Origin: Clostridia bacterium
Lineage (GTDB): Bacteria > Bacillota_A > Clostridia > Peptostreptococcales > JAAYPU01
Length of the DNA stretch: 8,881 nt
Assembly (NCBI GenBank): GCA_022360735.1
Contig: JAKSCF010000738.1
Span: forward strand, 1-8,881
Direction: 5' to 3'
The first letter of the stretch is position 1; each line of letters begins with the position of its first letter. Below, piece by piece: positions 1-5,886 of the stretch. Under the pieces are notes generated by a model. It worked only from the letters and a program-made list of their open reading frames with translations. It ran no database searches and had not been told where the DNA came from. Made by a program: the position numbers and the translations under genes.

Positions 1-818
1 GTGAATATTCGCCGGAATCCATTGTAGAAATGGCAAAAGAGGCTGGCATCAACAAAATAGCCATTACAGATCATAATTCTGTAAAAGGTGTTGAACCGGC
101 AATCTTAAAAGGAAAAGAAATAGGTGTAGAAGTGATACCGGGTATTGAGATGGATTGTCATTATAATGGATTGAATTTGCATTTGCTTGGATATTATATC
201 GATTATAAAAATCATAAATTCGAAGACCTGGAAAAAAATATATTTGATCAAGAGATGTCTTTTGCAACAACAAAAATTAATAAATTAAGGGCAGGCACTG
301 ATTTAAATATAGATGAGAATAAGATATTTGAAATTGCAAACGGCAGTATCATTACAGGAGAGTTAATTGCTCAAGTGTTGATGGATGATCCTTCAAACAG
401 AGATAATATTTTATTAAAACCATATTTCTGCGGCGGGGATAGGAGTGATATGCCCTATGTCAACTTTTATTGGGACTACTTTGCACAAGGGAAAATGGCG
501 TATGTTCCAATTGAGTACATGACATTTAATGAAGGGATAGAATTAGTAAAAGAAACCGGGGGAATACCCATTATTGCCCATCCTGGAAATAATCTTAAAG
601 ATGATCTTAGTATGATTAACCATTTAATAAGAGAAGGACTTGAAGGCATTGAAGCATACAGCAGTTATCATACTAAAGAAGCTACAGACTATTTTTTGAC
701 GGTTGCTAAAAAAAATGGTCTGAGGATAACTTATGGCAGTGATTTTCATGGAGAACATAAGCCTAATATTAGGTTAGGTGAGTTGGATTATGAAATTGAT
801 TTTGACGAAATATTATAA
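1..818 (+). CDS. PHP-domain metal-dependent phosphoesterase (5' end missing)
   Basis: The reading frame is open from base 3 and runs 271 codons to TAA at 816-818. The first codons read EYSPESIVEMAKEAG, which in this family directly follows the metal-binding DxHxHS..SDG motif. The true start therefore lies roughly 15-20 codons upstream of the window, and the ATG at base 30 is internal. Visible PHP motifs are ITDHNSVKG, PGIEMD, IIAHPG and YGSDFHG, all supplying His, Asp or Glu metal ligands. The completed length would be about 285-290 residues, close to the YciV/RNase AM group, which cleaves 3',5'-nucleoside bisphosphates and 5' ends of RNA. Related PHP proteins include histidinol phosphatases, so the exact substrate is inferred only. 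It is likely a soluble cytoplasmic enzyme. A T-tailed hairpin follows 60 bases downstream, so it is probably the last gene of its own transcript. Confidence 0.88.
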   Translation, partial: EYSPESIVEMAKEAGINKIAITDHNSVKGVEPAILKGKEIGVEVIPGIEMDCHYNGLNLHLLGYYIDYKNHKFEDLEKNIFDQEMSFATTKINKLRAGTDLNIDENKIFEIANGSIITGELIAQVLMDDPSNRDNILLKPYFCGGDRSDMPYVNFYWDYFAQGKMAYVPIEYMTFNEGIELVKETGGIPIIAHPGNNLKDDLSMINHLIREGLEGIEAYSSYHTKEATDYFLTVAKKNGLRITYGSDFHGEHKPNIRLGELDYEIDFDEIL

Positions 819-842
819 GATCTAATTTTGTTAGATTGGTAA

Positions 843-924
843 AATGGCAAGAAAAAAGCAAGCTTTGAATATTAAAAAGAAACACATAAAGTTATATAAC
901 AGAATGTGTTTTTTTTTTGCCATT
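843..924. repeat. Nested inverted repeat AATGGCAA...TTGCCATT
   Basis: AATGGCAA (843-850) is matched by its exact reverse complement TTGCCATT (917-924). With one mismatch the match extends through the adjacent A-run and T-run (843-857 against 910-924). The arms enclose the terminator hairpin at 880-911, so the RNA could form a long outer stem around an inner hairpin. Part of the match is simple A/T-run pairing. The GGC/GCC core is the only non-trivial component. Confidence 0.5.
880..918 (+). terminator. Intrinsic terminator after the PHP gene
   Basis: An 8-bp stem AAACACAT (880-887) / ATGTGTTT (904-911) encloses a 16-base loop that itself contains the palindrome GTTATATAAC. An unbroken run of ten T (909-918) starts within the stem. 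The stem is AT-rich, but the T-tract is excellent and the position suits the upstream PHP gene. Confidence 0.72.
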
Positions 925-1028
925 AGTAAATTAAGGCTGACAAATACTGAGAATACTCAATTTTTGGGACTGCTTGATTACGGTTGTAGGAGGCAATGCG
1001 TAAAAGATAGTTTTTATGTATAAAAATT

Positions 1029-1037
1029 TGTTATAAT
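1029..1037 (+). promoter_or_regulatory. Extended -10 promoter for the pucR-type gene
   Basis: TGtTATAAT gives a perfect TATAAT (1032-1037) with the TG extension. No good -35 hexamer sits 16-18 bases upstream, which is typical of extended -10 promoters. The predicted start, near 1044, would give a leader of only about 12 bases, just enough to include the GGGTGA ribosome binding site before ATG 1056. Confidence 0.6.
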
Positions 1038-1055
1038 AAATATGGGTGAAGCGAT

Positions 1056-2204
1056 ATGTATATTACTGTACAAGAGGCAATGCAGTTAAAAAAATTTAAA
1101 AAATTTAATTTGTTAGCCGGAGAAAGCGGTCTTAATAATAAAATTGAGAAGATTAGTATTTTGGACTATGAAATTGTTGATCAGGTTGAAAACCAATTTT
1201 TTAAAAATGAATTTACTCTATCCAGTTTATTTGGTGCAAGGGACAATGCATCCCTTATTCTTAAATCAATCAAATATTTAATCGCTAATGGTGTTACTGG
1301 ATTAGCAATCAAAAATGTCTATTACAAAGAGCTTCCCGAGGAAGTTCTAACATTTGCGGATGATAATCGTTTCCCAATCTTTATGTTTGACAGCAGTGTT
1401 TTTTTTGAAGATGTCATAACCGATGTGAGAGACTTATTAAGAGATTTGGAAAAAGGAAAGCAGCTGGAGTATAAAATTGACTCTTTACTTAGAAATCCAA
1501 GCACAGATAATCAGAACATTGAACTTTTTTATGAAATTGCCGGTTTTAATAATTTACCGTATCAAGTCTTATGTATTACTGAACGAGAAAAACAATCCAA
1601 AAGCCGGCTTCTAACCATATTGGAGTCCTCCAGAAATCTTAAACTAGATGCCATAAAAGGTGTTATTAAATATTATAATGGGGTTTTGATCATCTATTCT
1701 ACTGAACAATTCAATCCAAAACTATTTAATGTGGATTTGTCCAATATATTGATCCACCCTGAATGTTTTTATATTGGAAAAAGCCGGTTTTATCAGAATA
1801 GAAAAAATTTAAAAGAAGCCGTTCAGCAAGCTTTGTGGGCATCAAAAGTAGCTGAGATAGAGCATATAAAAGAAATGTGTTATGAAGATATTGGAACATA
1901 CAAGTTGATTATTCCATACGCAGAAGATGAAAGGTTTAGAAAATTTGCCAAAGATATTTTAACCCCTATTATTCAATATGATAAAAAGCATGGTACGGAG
2001 CTTTTAGAAACCATTGGGATATTTATAAAAAATGAGGCAGATATTGCAAAAACTGCTGATGAGATTCATCAACATAACAATACGATTCGGTATCGGATAT
2101 CTAAAATAAAAAAAATATTGGATATGGAATCAGCAGACAGCTCTTTTTATGAGCAGATTTCCATTGCTTTAAAAGTGATTAAGTTAAAAGGTCTTGACTT
2201 TTGA
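1056..2204 (+). CDS. PucR-family transcriptional regulator
   Basis: A 382-residue protein. Residues 1-125 (MYITVQEAMQLKKFK... to the DVITDVRDLL region) match the N-terminal PucR domain, which senses small molecules in purine and amino-acid catabolism regulators. The middle part resembles the degenerate GGDEF-like domain of CdaR/PucR proteins. Residues about 330-376 form the PucR C-terminal helix-turn-helix, with the hallmark HNNTIRYRISKIKKIL (340-355) that reads DNA. The length is somewhat short for a PucR protein but complete. The start is set by GGGTGA (1044-1049) upstream of ATG 1056, a modest ribosome binding site. It is cytoplasmic and probably an activator of a metabolic gene. The adjacent decarboxylase, 98 bases downstream on the same strand, is the obvious candidate target, which is inferred from position only. 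No inducer can be named. Confidence 0.9.
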   Translation: MYITVQEAMQLKKFKKFNLLAGESGLNNKIEKISILDYEIVDQVENQFFKNEFTLSSLFGARDNASLILKSIKYLIANGVTGLAIKNVYYKELPEEVLTFADDNRFPIFMFDSSVFFEDVITDVRDLLRDLEKGKQLEYKIDSLLRNPSTDNQNIELFYEIAGFNNLPYQVLCITEREKQSKSRLLTILESSRNLKLDAIKGVIKYYNGVLIIYSTEQFNPKLFNVDLSNILIHPECFYIGKSRFYQNRKNLKEAVQQALWASKVAEIEHIKEMCYEDIGTYKLIIPYAEDERFRKFAKDILTPIIQYDKKHGTELLETIGIFIKNEADIAKTADEIHQHNNTIRYRISKIKKILDMESADSSFYEQISIALKVIKLKGLDF

Positions 2205-2245
2205 AAATTTTCAAAGTCAGGGCCTTAACTTTTAGTTATTTTTAA
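2188..2245 (+). terminator. Terminator-like hairpin spanning the pucR-type stop codon
   Basis: The left arm (2188-2201, AAGGTCTTGACTTT) pairs with the right arm (2213-2226, AAAGTCAGGGCCTT) through 14 pairs, two of them G-U. A palindromic GAAAATTTTC lies at the tip. A T-rich stretch (2229-2243) follows, interrupted by A and G. The TGA stop codon (2202-2204) sits within the hairpin. A terminator is the likeliest reading, and read-through into the decarboxylase is possible because the T-tract is imperfect. Confidence 0.6.
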
Positions 2246-2249
2246 TGCA

Positions 2250-2257
2250 TTGTACAA
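2250..2257. promoter_or_regulatory. Palindrome TTGTACAA upstream of the decarboxylase
   Basis: A perfect 8-bp palindrome lies 45 bases before the decarboxylase start, between the upstream hairpin and the gene. It could be an operator half or core for a regulator such as the neighbouring PucR-type protein. It is short enough to arise by chance in AT-rich DNA, and I see no convincing -35/-10 pair with proper spacing around it. Confidence 0.25.
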
Positions 2258-2290
2258 CCCTGCTTGGATAAAATGAAGTATATAAATATC

Positions 2291-2297
2291 GGAGGTG
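2291..2297 (+). promoter_or_regulatory. Ribosome binding site fixing the decarboxylase start at 2303
   Basis: GGAGGTG lies 5 bases before ATG 2303. The in-frame ATG codons at 2264 and 2273 have no such site, and the residues they would add (including IGGGC) are simply this site being translated. Confidence 0.85.
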
Positions 2298-2302
2298 GGT
2301 GT

Positions 2303-3739
2303 ATGAAGACTATATTTGATCAATTACAATTTTTAAGCGTAAGAGATGGACACCTTTATATGGAAGGAATCGATTTAATAGATTTAGCACAACAATATGG
2401 AACACCTTTATATGTTTATTCAGAGAAACGGCTAAAAGAAAATGTAAATGAAATTCTATCTTCTTTTCGTGCTTTTCATCCTAAGACATCTTTGCACTAT
2501 GCAGCTAAATGTGATGCGACACTGGCTAATTTGCAAATCATTAATGAGGCCGGCAGCGACATTGAGGTTAACTCAGGAGGAGAGTTGTTTAAAGCATTAC
2601 ATGCAGGATTTCAGGGCAATCAAATTATTTTTAATGGTGTTGCTAAAACCGTTGATGAAATAAAATTGGCTATAGAGAATAATATCAAATCCATTAATGT
2701 AGATTCAGAGTTTGAGTTAAAAAGAATAATAGAAGTTGCAAAGTACCTAAAGAAGAAAGCCAATGTAATGATTCGATTTGTTCCGGAAGTATCTACCGGT
2801 GTGGTAAAAGGAAATGAAACCGGAACCCATGAATCTAAGTTTGGTATTACACAAGATAAAATCATTGAAGTGTATCAAGAATGTCTATCCCATCAAAATG
2901 TATTCAATATTAGAGGTATTCATTTTCATATTGGAACACAGACATATGATCTTAAATCTTTTTTAGATGCATTTAAGGTAATGTTAAAAATGACAATAGA
3001 AGTATATCAAAAGACCGGTTATAAACCTGAGATGCTAAATATAGGCGGCGGTCTTCCGGTACCGCACTTAATCGATATTACAGCAAGTCAGTATATGCCG
3101 GAAAATATATATGCTATGTTAAGAGGGGATTTATCCATTCAACAAATTGCTGAAGCAGTAACGGATGAAATGAAGCCGGCAAAGGTAGAAATATGGGCAC
3201 CTGAATTTAAGGACTTTTTCAATCACTGTGAGTTGATCGTTGAGGCAGGTCGGAAAGTGGTATGTGATGCAGCTGTATTGCTTTCTACAGTTGAAAACCG
3301 GAAAAAACGAGAAGCCATAAATGAGAATTGGATGATGCTGGATGCAGGGTTTAATACATTATTAGAAGTCAAGACGTATTCTTGGTACTATCATATGTTA
3401 TCTGCAAATAAAATTGATGAACCACATATCAAGCATTATAAAGTAGGAGGACCTTGCTGTGATTCAGGTGATGTGTACTTTGATATTGATGAACATGTTA
3501 ACCTTCCGGACTATCGAAAGCTTCCTGAATCTACAGAGGTTGGCGACATCATTGCCATGTTGAATGTGGGAGCATACGGAACACCGACTATGTCAAATTA
3601 TAACGGCAGACCCAAAGCTGCTATTGTATTAATTCAAGAAGATGGAACGGTTTCCATCAGCAGAAATCGTGAAGCGTATATTGATTTGCTTACCAATGAA
3701 TATGCATTAAATCAACTCAGAAAAGACAAAAATAATTAA
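2303..3739 (+). CDS. Fold-type III PLP-dependent decarboxylase (diaminopimelate/ornithine decarboxylase superfamily)
   Basis: A 478-residue enzyme with the alanine-racemase-like TIM barrel followed by a beta domain. The PLP lysine is K69 in HYAAKCD. HFHIGTQ (207-213) and the phosphate-binding GGG (248-250) are present. VEAGR (313-317) replaces the usual EPGR. GPCCDSGD (383-390) supplies the active-site Cys (C386) and the substrate-side acid (D387) from the partner subunit. VGAYG (422-426) closes the site, so it should act as a homodimer. Diaminopimelate decarboxylases normally read C-E-S here and ornithine/arginine decarboxylases C-D-G. This protein has C-D-S, and at 478 residues it is longer than a typical LysA (about 420-440), with extra sequence around 252-300. 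The reaction is therefore decarboxylation of a basic or diamino acid, but the substrate is unresolved. The PucR-type gene upstream suggests substrate-responsive control, and a hairpin and terminator follow. Confidence 0.85.
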   Translation: MKTIFDQLQFLSVRDGHLYMEGIDLIDLAQQYGTPLYVYSEKRLKENVNEILSSFRAFHPKTSLHYAAKCDATLANLQIINEAGSDIEVNSGGELFKALHAGFQGNQIIFNGVAKTVDEIKLAIENNIKSINVDSEFELKRIIEVAKYLKKKANVMIRFVPEVSTGVVKGNETGTHESKFGITQDKIIEVYQECLSHQNVFNIRGIHFHIGTQTYDLKSFLDAFKVMLKMTIEVYQKTGYKPEMLNIGGGLPVPHLIDITASQYMPENIYAMLRGDLSIQQIAEAVTDEMKPAKVEIWAPEFKDFFNHCELIVEAGRKVVCDAAVLLSTVENRKKREAINENWMMLDAGFNTLLEVKTYSWYYHMLSANKIDEPHIKHYKVGGPCCDSGDVYFDIDEHVNLPDYRKLPESTEVGDIIAMLNVGAYGTPTMSNYNGRPKAAIVLIQEDGTVSISRNREAYIDLLTNEYALNQLRKDKNN

Positions 3740-3806
3740 TTTTTGAATTACAAACTGCAGAAAAAAAAGCAATTCTTCTCAATAATAGATAAAAGACTCA
3801 ACTCTA

Positions 3807-3850
3807 TTAGGCTGTACGTAGTATAAATATCTTATACTGCGTACACCTAA
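3807..3850 (+). repeat. Long bulged hairpin (19 bp) upstream of the exporter operon
   Basis: TTAGG (3807-3811), a bulged C (3812) and TGTACGTAGTATAA (3813-3826) pair with TTATACTGCGTACA (3832-3845) and CCTAA (3846-3850). The loop is ATATC. Only one of the 19 pairs is a G-U wobble. No T-run follows directly, so it is not a simple terminator. It could be an RNA stem in the decarboxylase 3' region or a DNA palindrome bound by a regulator. Confidence 0.7.
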
Positions 3851-3864
3851 GAGAGGAGGACCAC

Positions 3865-3899
3865 AATCAGATTTATATTAATCTGATTTTTTTGTTTTT
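3865..3899 (+). terminator. Strong intrinsic terminator
   Basis: A perfect 9-bp stem AATCAGATT (3865-3873) / AATCTGATT (3880-3888) with a 6-base loop is followed by TTTTTTT (3887-3893), G and five more T. It should end decarboxylase transcripts and insulate the exporter operon, whose promoter begins only about ten bases later. Confidence 0.85.
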
Positions 3900-3908
3900 A
3901 TATTCACA

Positions 3909-3937
3909 TTGACAAAGCCTTGTGCGCATGATATGTT
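3909..3937 (+). promoter_or_regulatory. Promoter of the ABC exporter operon
   Basis: The -35 is TTGACA (3909-3914), a perfect sigma-A hexamer. A 17-base spacer leads to an extended -10, TGaTATGTT (hexamer 3932-3937). The expected start point is near 3944, leaving a leader of about 54 bases before ATG 3998. The promoter lies downstream of the strong terminator, so the exporter operon should be transcribed independently of the decarboxylase. Confidence 0.75.
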
Positions 3938-3943
3938 AAAAAC

Positions 3944-3955
3944 TAAGTAAACTTA
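3944..3955. promoter_or_regulatory. Candidate operator TAAGTAAACTTA
   Basis: The arms TAAGT and ACTTA flank a 2-base centre and cover the predicted transcription start. A second small perfect palindrome, AGTATACT, lies at 3968-3975 in the leader. A repressor bound at either site could block the promoter, and the TetR-type protein encoded in the same operon is the natural candidate. The palindromes are short and AT-rich, so this is a hypothesis. Confidence 0.3.
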
Positions 3956-3985
3956 AAAAGTGAAAATAGTATACTTGCTATGGTG

Positions 3986-3992
3986 AAAGGAG
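3986..3992 (+). promoter_or_regulatory. Ribosome binding site fixing the fusion-protein start at 3998
   Basis: AAAGGAG lies 5 bases before ATG 3998. The in-frame ATG at 3980 precedes this site and has no ribosome binding site of its own. Confidence 0.85.
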
Positions 3993-3997
3993 TCGAA

Positions 3998-5005
3998 ATG
4001 AGCAAAAAAGGGATTATTATAGGAATCATAGTTATTTTAATAAGCTCAGGTTATTTTATTAAAGAAAAATATATGCAGCCCAATGATGAAATTATCGAAG
4101 CAACAGGTACGATTGAAGCCACAACTGTTGATTTGACTGCACGATTGCCCGGCACTATAAAAGAATACTATTTTACGACAGGAGATGAAGTCAAAAAAGA
4201 AAATACGGTAGTGGCGTTAATAAGAAATGATTTAATGGCTCAGAAAGAAAGAGATCTTTCAAGTGTAGAAAAAGCAGAAGCGTATTTAAAAGACTTACAA
4301 TCAGGTGCAAGAAAAGAAGAGTTAGAAAAAGCAGAAGCAAATGTCAACATTGCTAAAATTAATTTAGAACAGGCTTCTGTAGATTTAGAAAGGGCTAAAG
4401 GATTATATGAGTCAAGTGCTATTACCCGTAGTGATTTAGAAAAATTCCAGAATAATTTTGATGTATGGAACTTTAAATTACAAGATGCAGAAGCAGCTTT
4501 AGAGTTGTTATATGCCGGCAGCAGGCCTGAGCAGATTGAAGCTTCTAAGATAGAGGTTGAAAGATTGAAGGCAGTTTTAAAAGCTACGGAAGCTATGTTA
4601 GAGGATACGATTTTAAAGTCAAGTATAGATGGAGTAGTCCTTAATAAAAATTATGAAAATGGAGAGTATGTTCAAATGGGGGCCGCTGTAGCTACCATTG
4701 CAGATTTAAATGATCTTTGGATTAATGTCTATATACCGATAGATGATTTGCCTTTTATAAAACTTGGTGATTCTGTTATCTTCAATGTTAGCGGAATGGA
4801 AAAAGAGTTTAACGGAATGATTGAAGAAATTGCTACAGAAGGAGAATTTACGCCTAAAACAATTTTAACTAAAGAGGAAAGAACCAATGTCGTGTTTAAA
4901 GTGAAAATCAAAATCATACTTGACGAAAAGGCATTGGGCATATTAAAGCCAGGCATGCCGGCTGATGTTGTTTTTGATCGGAGGCGTGAAAATGATCAAA
5001 GCTGA
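3998..5005 (+). CDS. HlyD-family membrane fusion protein of an ABC exporter (YbhG-like)
   Basis: A 335-residue adaptor. A single N-terminal membrane anchor (about residues 5-21, GIIIGIIVILISSGYF) follows a short positive start and would leave the bulk outside the cytoplasmic membrane. The first half of the lipoyl-like domain (34-77, with GTIEATTVDL and ARLPGTI) leads into a long alpha-helical hairpin (about 79-203) rich in Glu, Lys, Ala and Leu. That hairpin carries an internal repeat, SGARKEELEKAEANV and AGSRPEQIEASKIEV. The second lipoyl half and beta-barrel follow (205-330, with SIDGVVLNKNYENGEYV and FTPKTILTKEERTNVVFKVKI, a YbhG-type signature). It links the permease to the exterior. The gene is first in the operon and overlaps ATPase 1 by 14 bases. 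No outer-membrane TolC partner is visible here. Confidence 0.92.
   Translation: MSKKGIIIGIIVILISSGYFIKEKYMQPNDEIIEATGTIEATTVDLTARLPGTIKEYYFTTGDEVKKENTVVALIRNDLMAQKERDLSSVEKAEAYLKDLQSGARKEELEKAEANVNIAKINLEQASVDLERAKGLYESSAITRSDLEKFQNNFDVWNFKLQDAEAALELLYAGSRPEQIEASKIEVERLKAVLKATEAMLEDTILKSSIDGVVLNKNYENGEYVQMGAAVATIADLNDLWINVYIPIDDLPFIKLGDSVIFNVSGMEKEFNGMIEEIATEGEFTPKTILTKEERTNVVFKVKIKIILDEKALGILKPGMPADVVFDRRRENDQS
4980..4984 (+). promoter_or_regulatory. Ribosome binding site fixing ATPase 1 start at 4992
   Basis: GGAGG inside the end of the fusion-protein gene lies 7 bases before ATG 4992. The earlier in-frame TTG at 4965 would add nine residues without a ribosome binding site. Confidence 0.85.
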
Positions 5006-5882
5006 TAGATTATACAAAACCTTCGGTAAGATTCAGGCAGTAGATGATGTCTCCCTTCATGTAGAAGATAAAGATATATTCGGCCTTGTGGGGCCTGACG
5101 GTGCGGGGAAAACGACTTTAATGCGAATGATCTGTGGATTGATGACACCTAGCAGAGGTAGTGTTCATATATTGGGAAAAAATTTGGATAAGCACGATGA
5201 AATTAAAAGCTATCTAGGTTATATGCCCCAAAAGTTTAGCCTTTATGGTGATCTTACCGTAATGGAAAACATTCATTTTATTGCGTCGTTATACGGTTTG
5301 GATAACCATACTTACAAAAAAAGAGTGGAAGAAATATTACAGATAACTAACTTGATGCCATTTAAGGATAGGTTTGCAGACCATTTATCAGGCGGTATGA
5401 AACAAAAATTAGCATTAACATGTGCATTGGTGACACGACCTCAAATATTAGTTTTGGATGAGCCGACTTATGGTGTAGATCCGGAGTCACGAAAAGAATT
5501 TTGGCGTATTCTTTACAGATTAAATCAGGAAGGTGTTACGATTTTGGTCTCAACACCTTATATGGATGAAGCGGACTTATGTAAGAAAATAGCTTTTATC
5601 AATCAAGGTAAAATAGTTGGAGTGGATACACCTGTCAATTTAAAGAAAAAATTTGCTTATAAAATATTTGAATTATCTTCGGAGTTAAAAGCAGTAAAAG
5701 AAATCAAGAAAATATCCGGTGTGATAGATGCGTATTTTTATGGAAATAAGATACACATAACCGTTACAGAAGAAAATTTCCTTAAAGCAGCACTAGAAGA
5801 AATGATGTTGACACCTTTTAGCATTAAAGAAATACCACCTTCCATGGAGGATGTTTTTGTTTTCATGGCCGAAAAGAGGTGA
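4992..5882 (+). CDS. ABC transporter ATP-binding protein 1 (YbhF N-half-like)
   Basis: A 296-residue nucleotide-binding subunit on the cytoplasmic face of the exporter. Its motifs are Walker A GPDGAGKTT (34-42), Q-loop YMPQKFSLY (Q80), signature LSGGMKQKL (132-140), Walker B ILVLDEP (152-158) with catalytic E157, and D-loop YGVDP (160-164). The H-loop reads STPYMDEA (187-194), with Pro189 where the switch histidine is expected. Residues after about 205 form the C-terminal extension usual for drug-export ATPases, ending in PPSMEDVF. In E. coli YbhF two such domains are fused; here each has its own gene. This ATPase should pair with the next gene product, giving one ATP site lacking the histidine. 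It overlaps the fusion-protein gene by 14 bases and ends 4 bases before ATPase 2. Confidence 0.93.
   Translation: MIKADRLYKTFGKIQAVDDVSLHVEDKDIFGLVGPDGAGKTTLMRMICGLMTPSRGSVHILGKNLDKHDEIKSYLGYMPQKFSLYGDLTVMENIHFIASLYGLDNHTYKKRVEEILQITNLMPFKDRFADHLSGGMKQKLALTCALVTRPQILVLDEPTYGVDPESRKEFWRILYRLNQEGVTILVSTPYMDEADLCKKIAFINQGKIVGVDTPVNLKKKFAYKIFELSSELKAVKEIKKISGVIDAYFYGNKIHITVTEENFLKAALEEMMLTPFSIKEIPPSMEDVFVFMAEKR
5876..5882 (+). promoter_or_regulatory. Ribosome binding site fixing ATPase 2 start at 5887
   Basis: GAGGTGA, whose last three bases are the ATPase 1 stop codon, lies 4 bases before ATG 5887. The in-frame start at 5851 lies within ATPase 1, has no suitable site, and would add residues unlike the family. 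Confidence 0.82.
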
Positions 5883-5886
5883 TGGT

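Larger units (their letters stand above)
819..1055. other. 237-base intergenic region
   Basis: The gap holds a weak hairpin just after the PHP stop (ATCTAA/TTAGAT, 820-836), the nested inverted repeat with terminator (843-924), and an extended -10 promoter (1029-1037). Between 925 and 1028 I find no convincing gene or RNA family. There is only a GGAGG (989-993) followed too closely by ATG and a four-codon frame. Confidence 0.6.
3740..3997. other. 258-base intergenic regulatory region
   Basis: The region contains, in order, an A-rich stretch with no gene, a pyrimidine tract TTCTTCTC (3773-3780), the 19-bp hairpin (3807-3850), a purine tract GAGAGGAGGA (3851-3860) with no usable start codon after it, the terminator (3865-3899), the promoter (3909-3937) and short palindromes. 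I recognise no known riboswitch or T-box core. Confidence 0.6.

Noticed and set aside
64..273. Minus-strand open frame within the PHP gene, and similar minus-strand frames across the window
   Set aside because: They lie opposite clear family-matching genes, have no recognisable motifs and no convincing ribosome binding sites. They are shadows of the real genes.
820..836. Hairpin ATCTAA/TTAGAT directly after the PHP stop codon as a terminator
   Set aside because: The stem is only 6 AT-rich pairs and no T-run follows. The structure at 880-918 is a far better terminator.
996..1010. Tiny frame ATG CGT AAA AGA TAG just after GGAGG (989-993)
   Set aside because: Only four codons, and the ribosome binding site is just 2 bases from the ATG, too close to work. 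It also lies upstream of the best promoter of the next gene.
2264..2302. Longer decarboxylase start adding 13 residues
   Set aside because: The added residues come from translating the ribosome binding site itself. GGAGGTG at 2291-2297 clearly serves ATG 2303.
2448..2663. Plus-strand frame within the decarboxylase gene
   Set aside because: It is out of frame with a protein that carries all fold-type III decarboxylase motifs without a break. The frame has no family match I can recognise and no ribosome binding site.
3851..3893. T-box antiterminator resemblance (GGAGGACCAC before a terminator)
   Set aside because: The purine tract only loosely resembles the T-box AGGGTGG.ACCGCG core. No stem I or specifier-loop features are visible upstream, and the downstream promoter at 3909 would bypass such control.
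3968..3975. AGTATACT palindrome as a confirmed TetR operator
   Set aside because: Eight AT-rich bases occur often by chance. It is kept only as part of a weak operator hypothesis.
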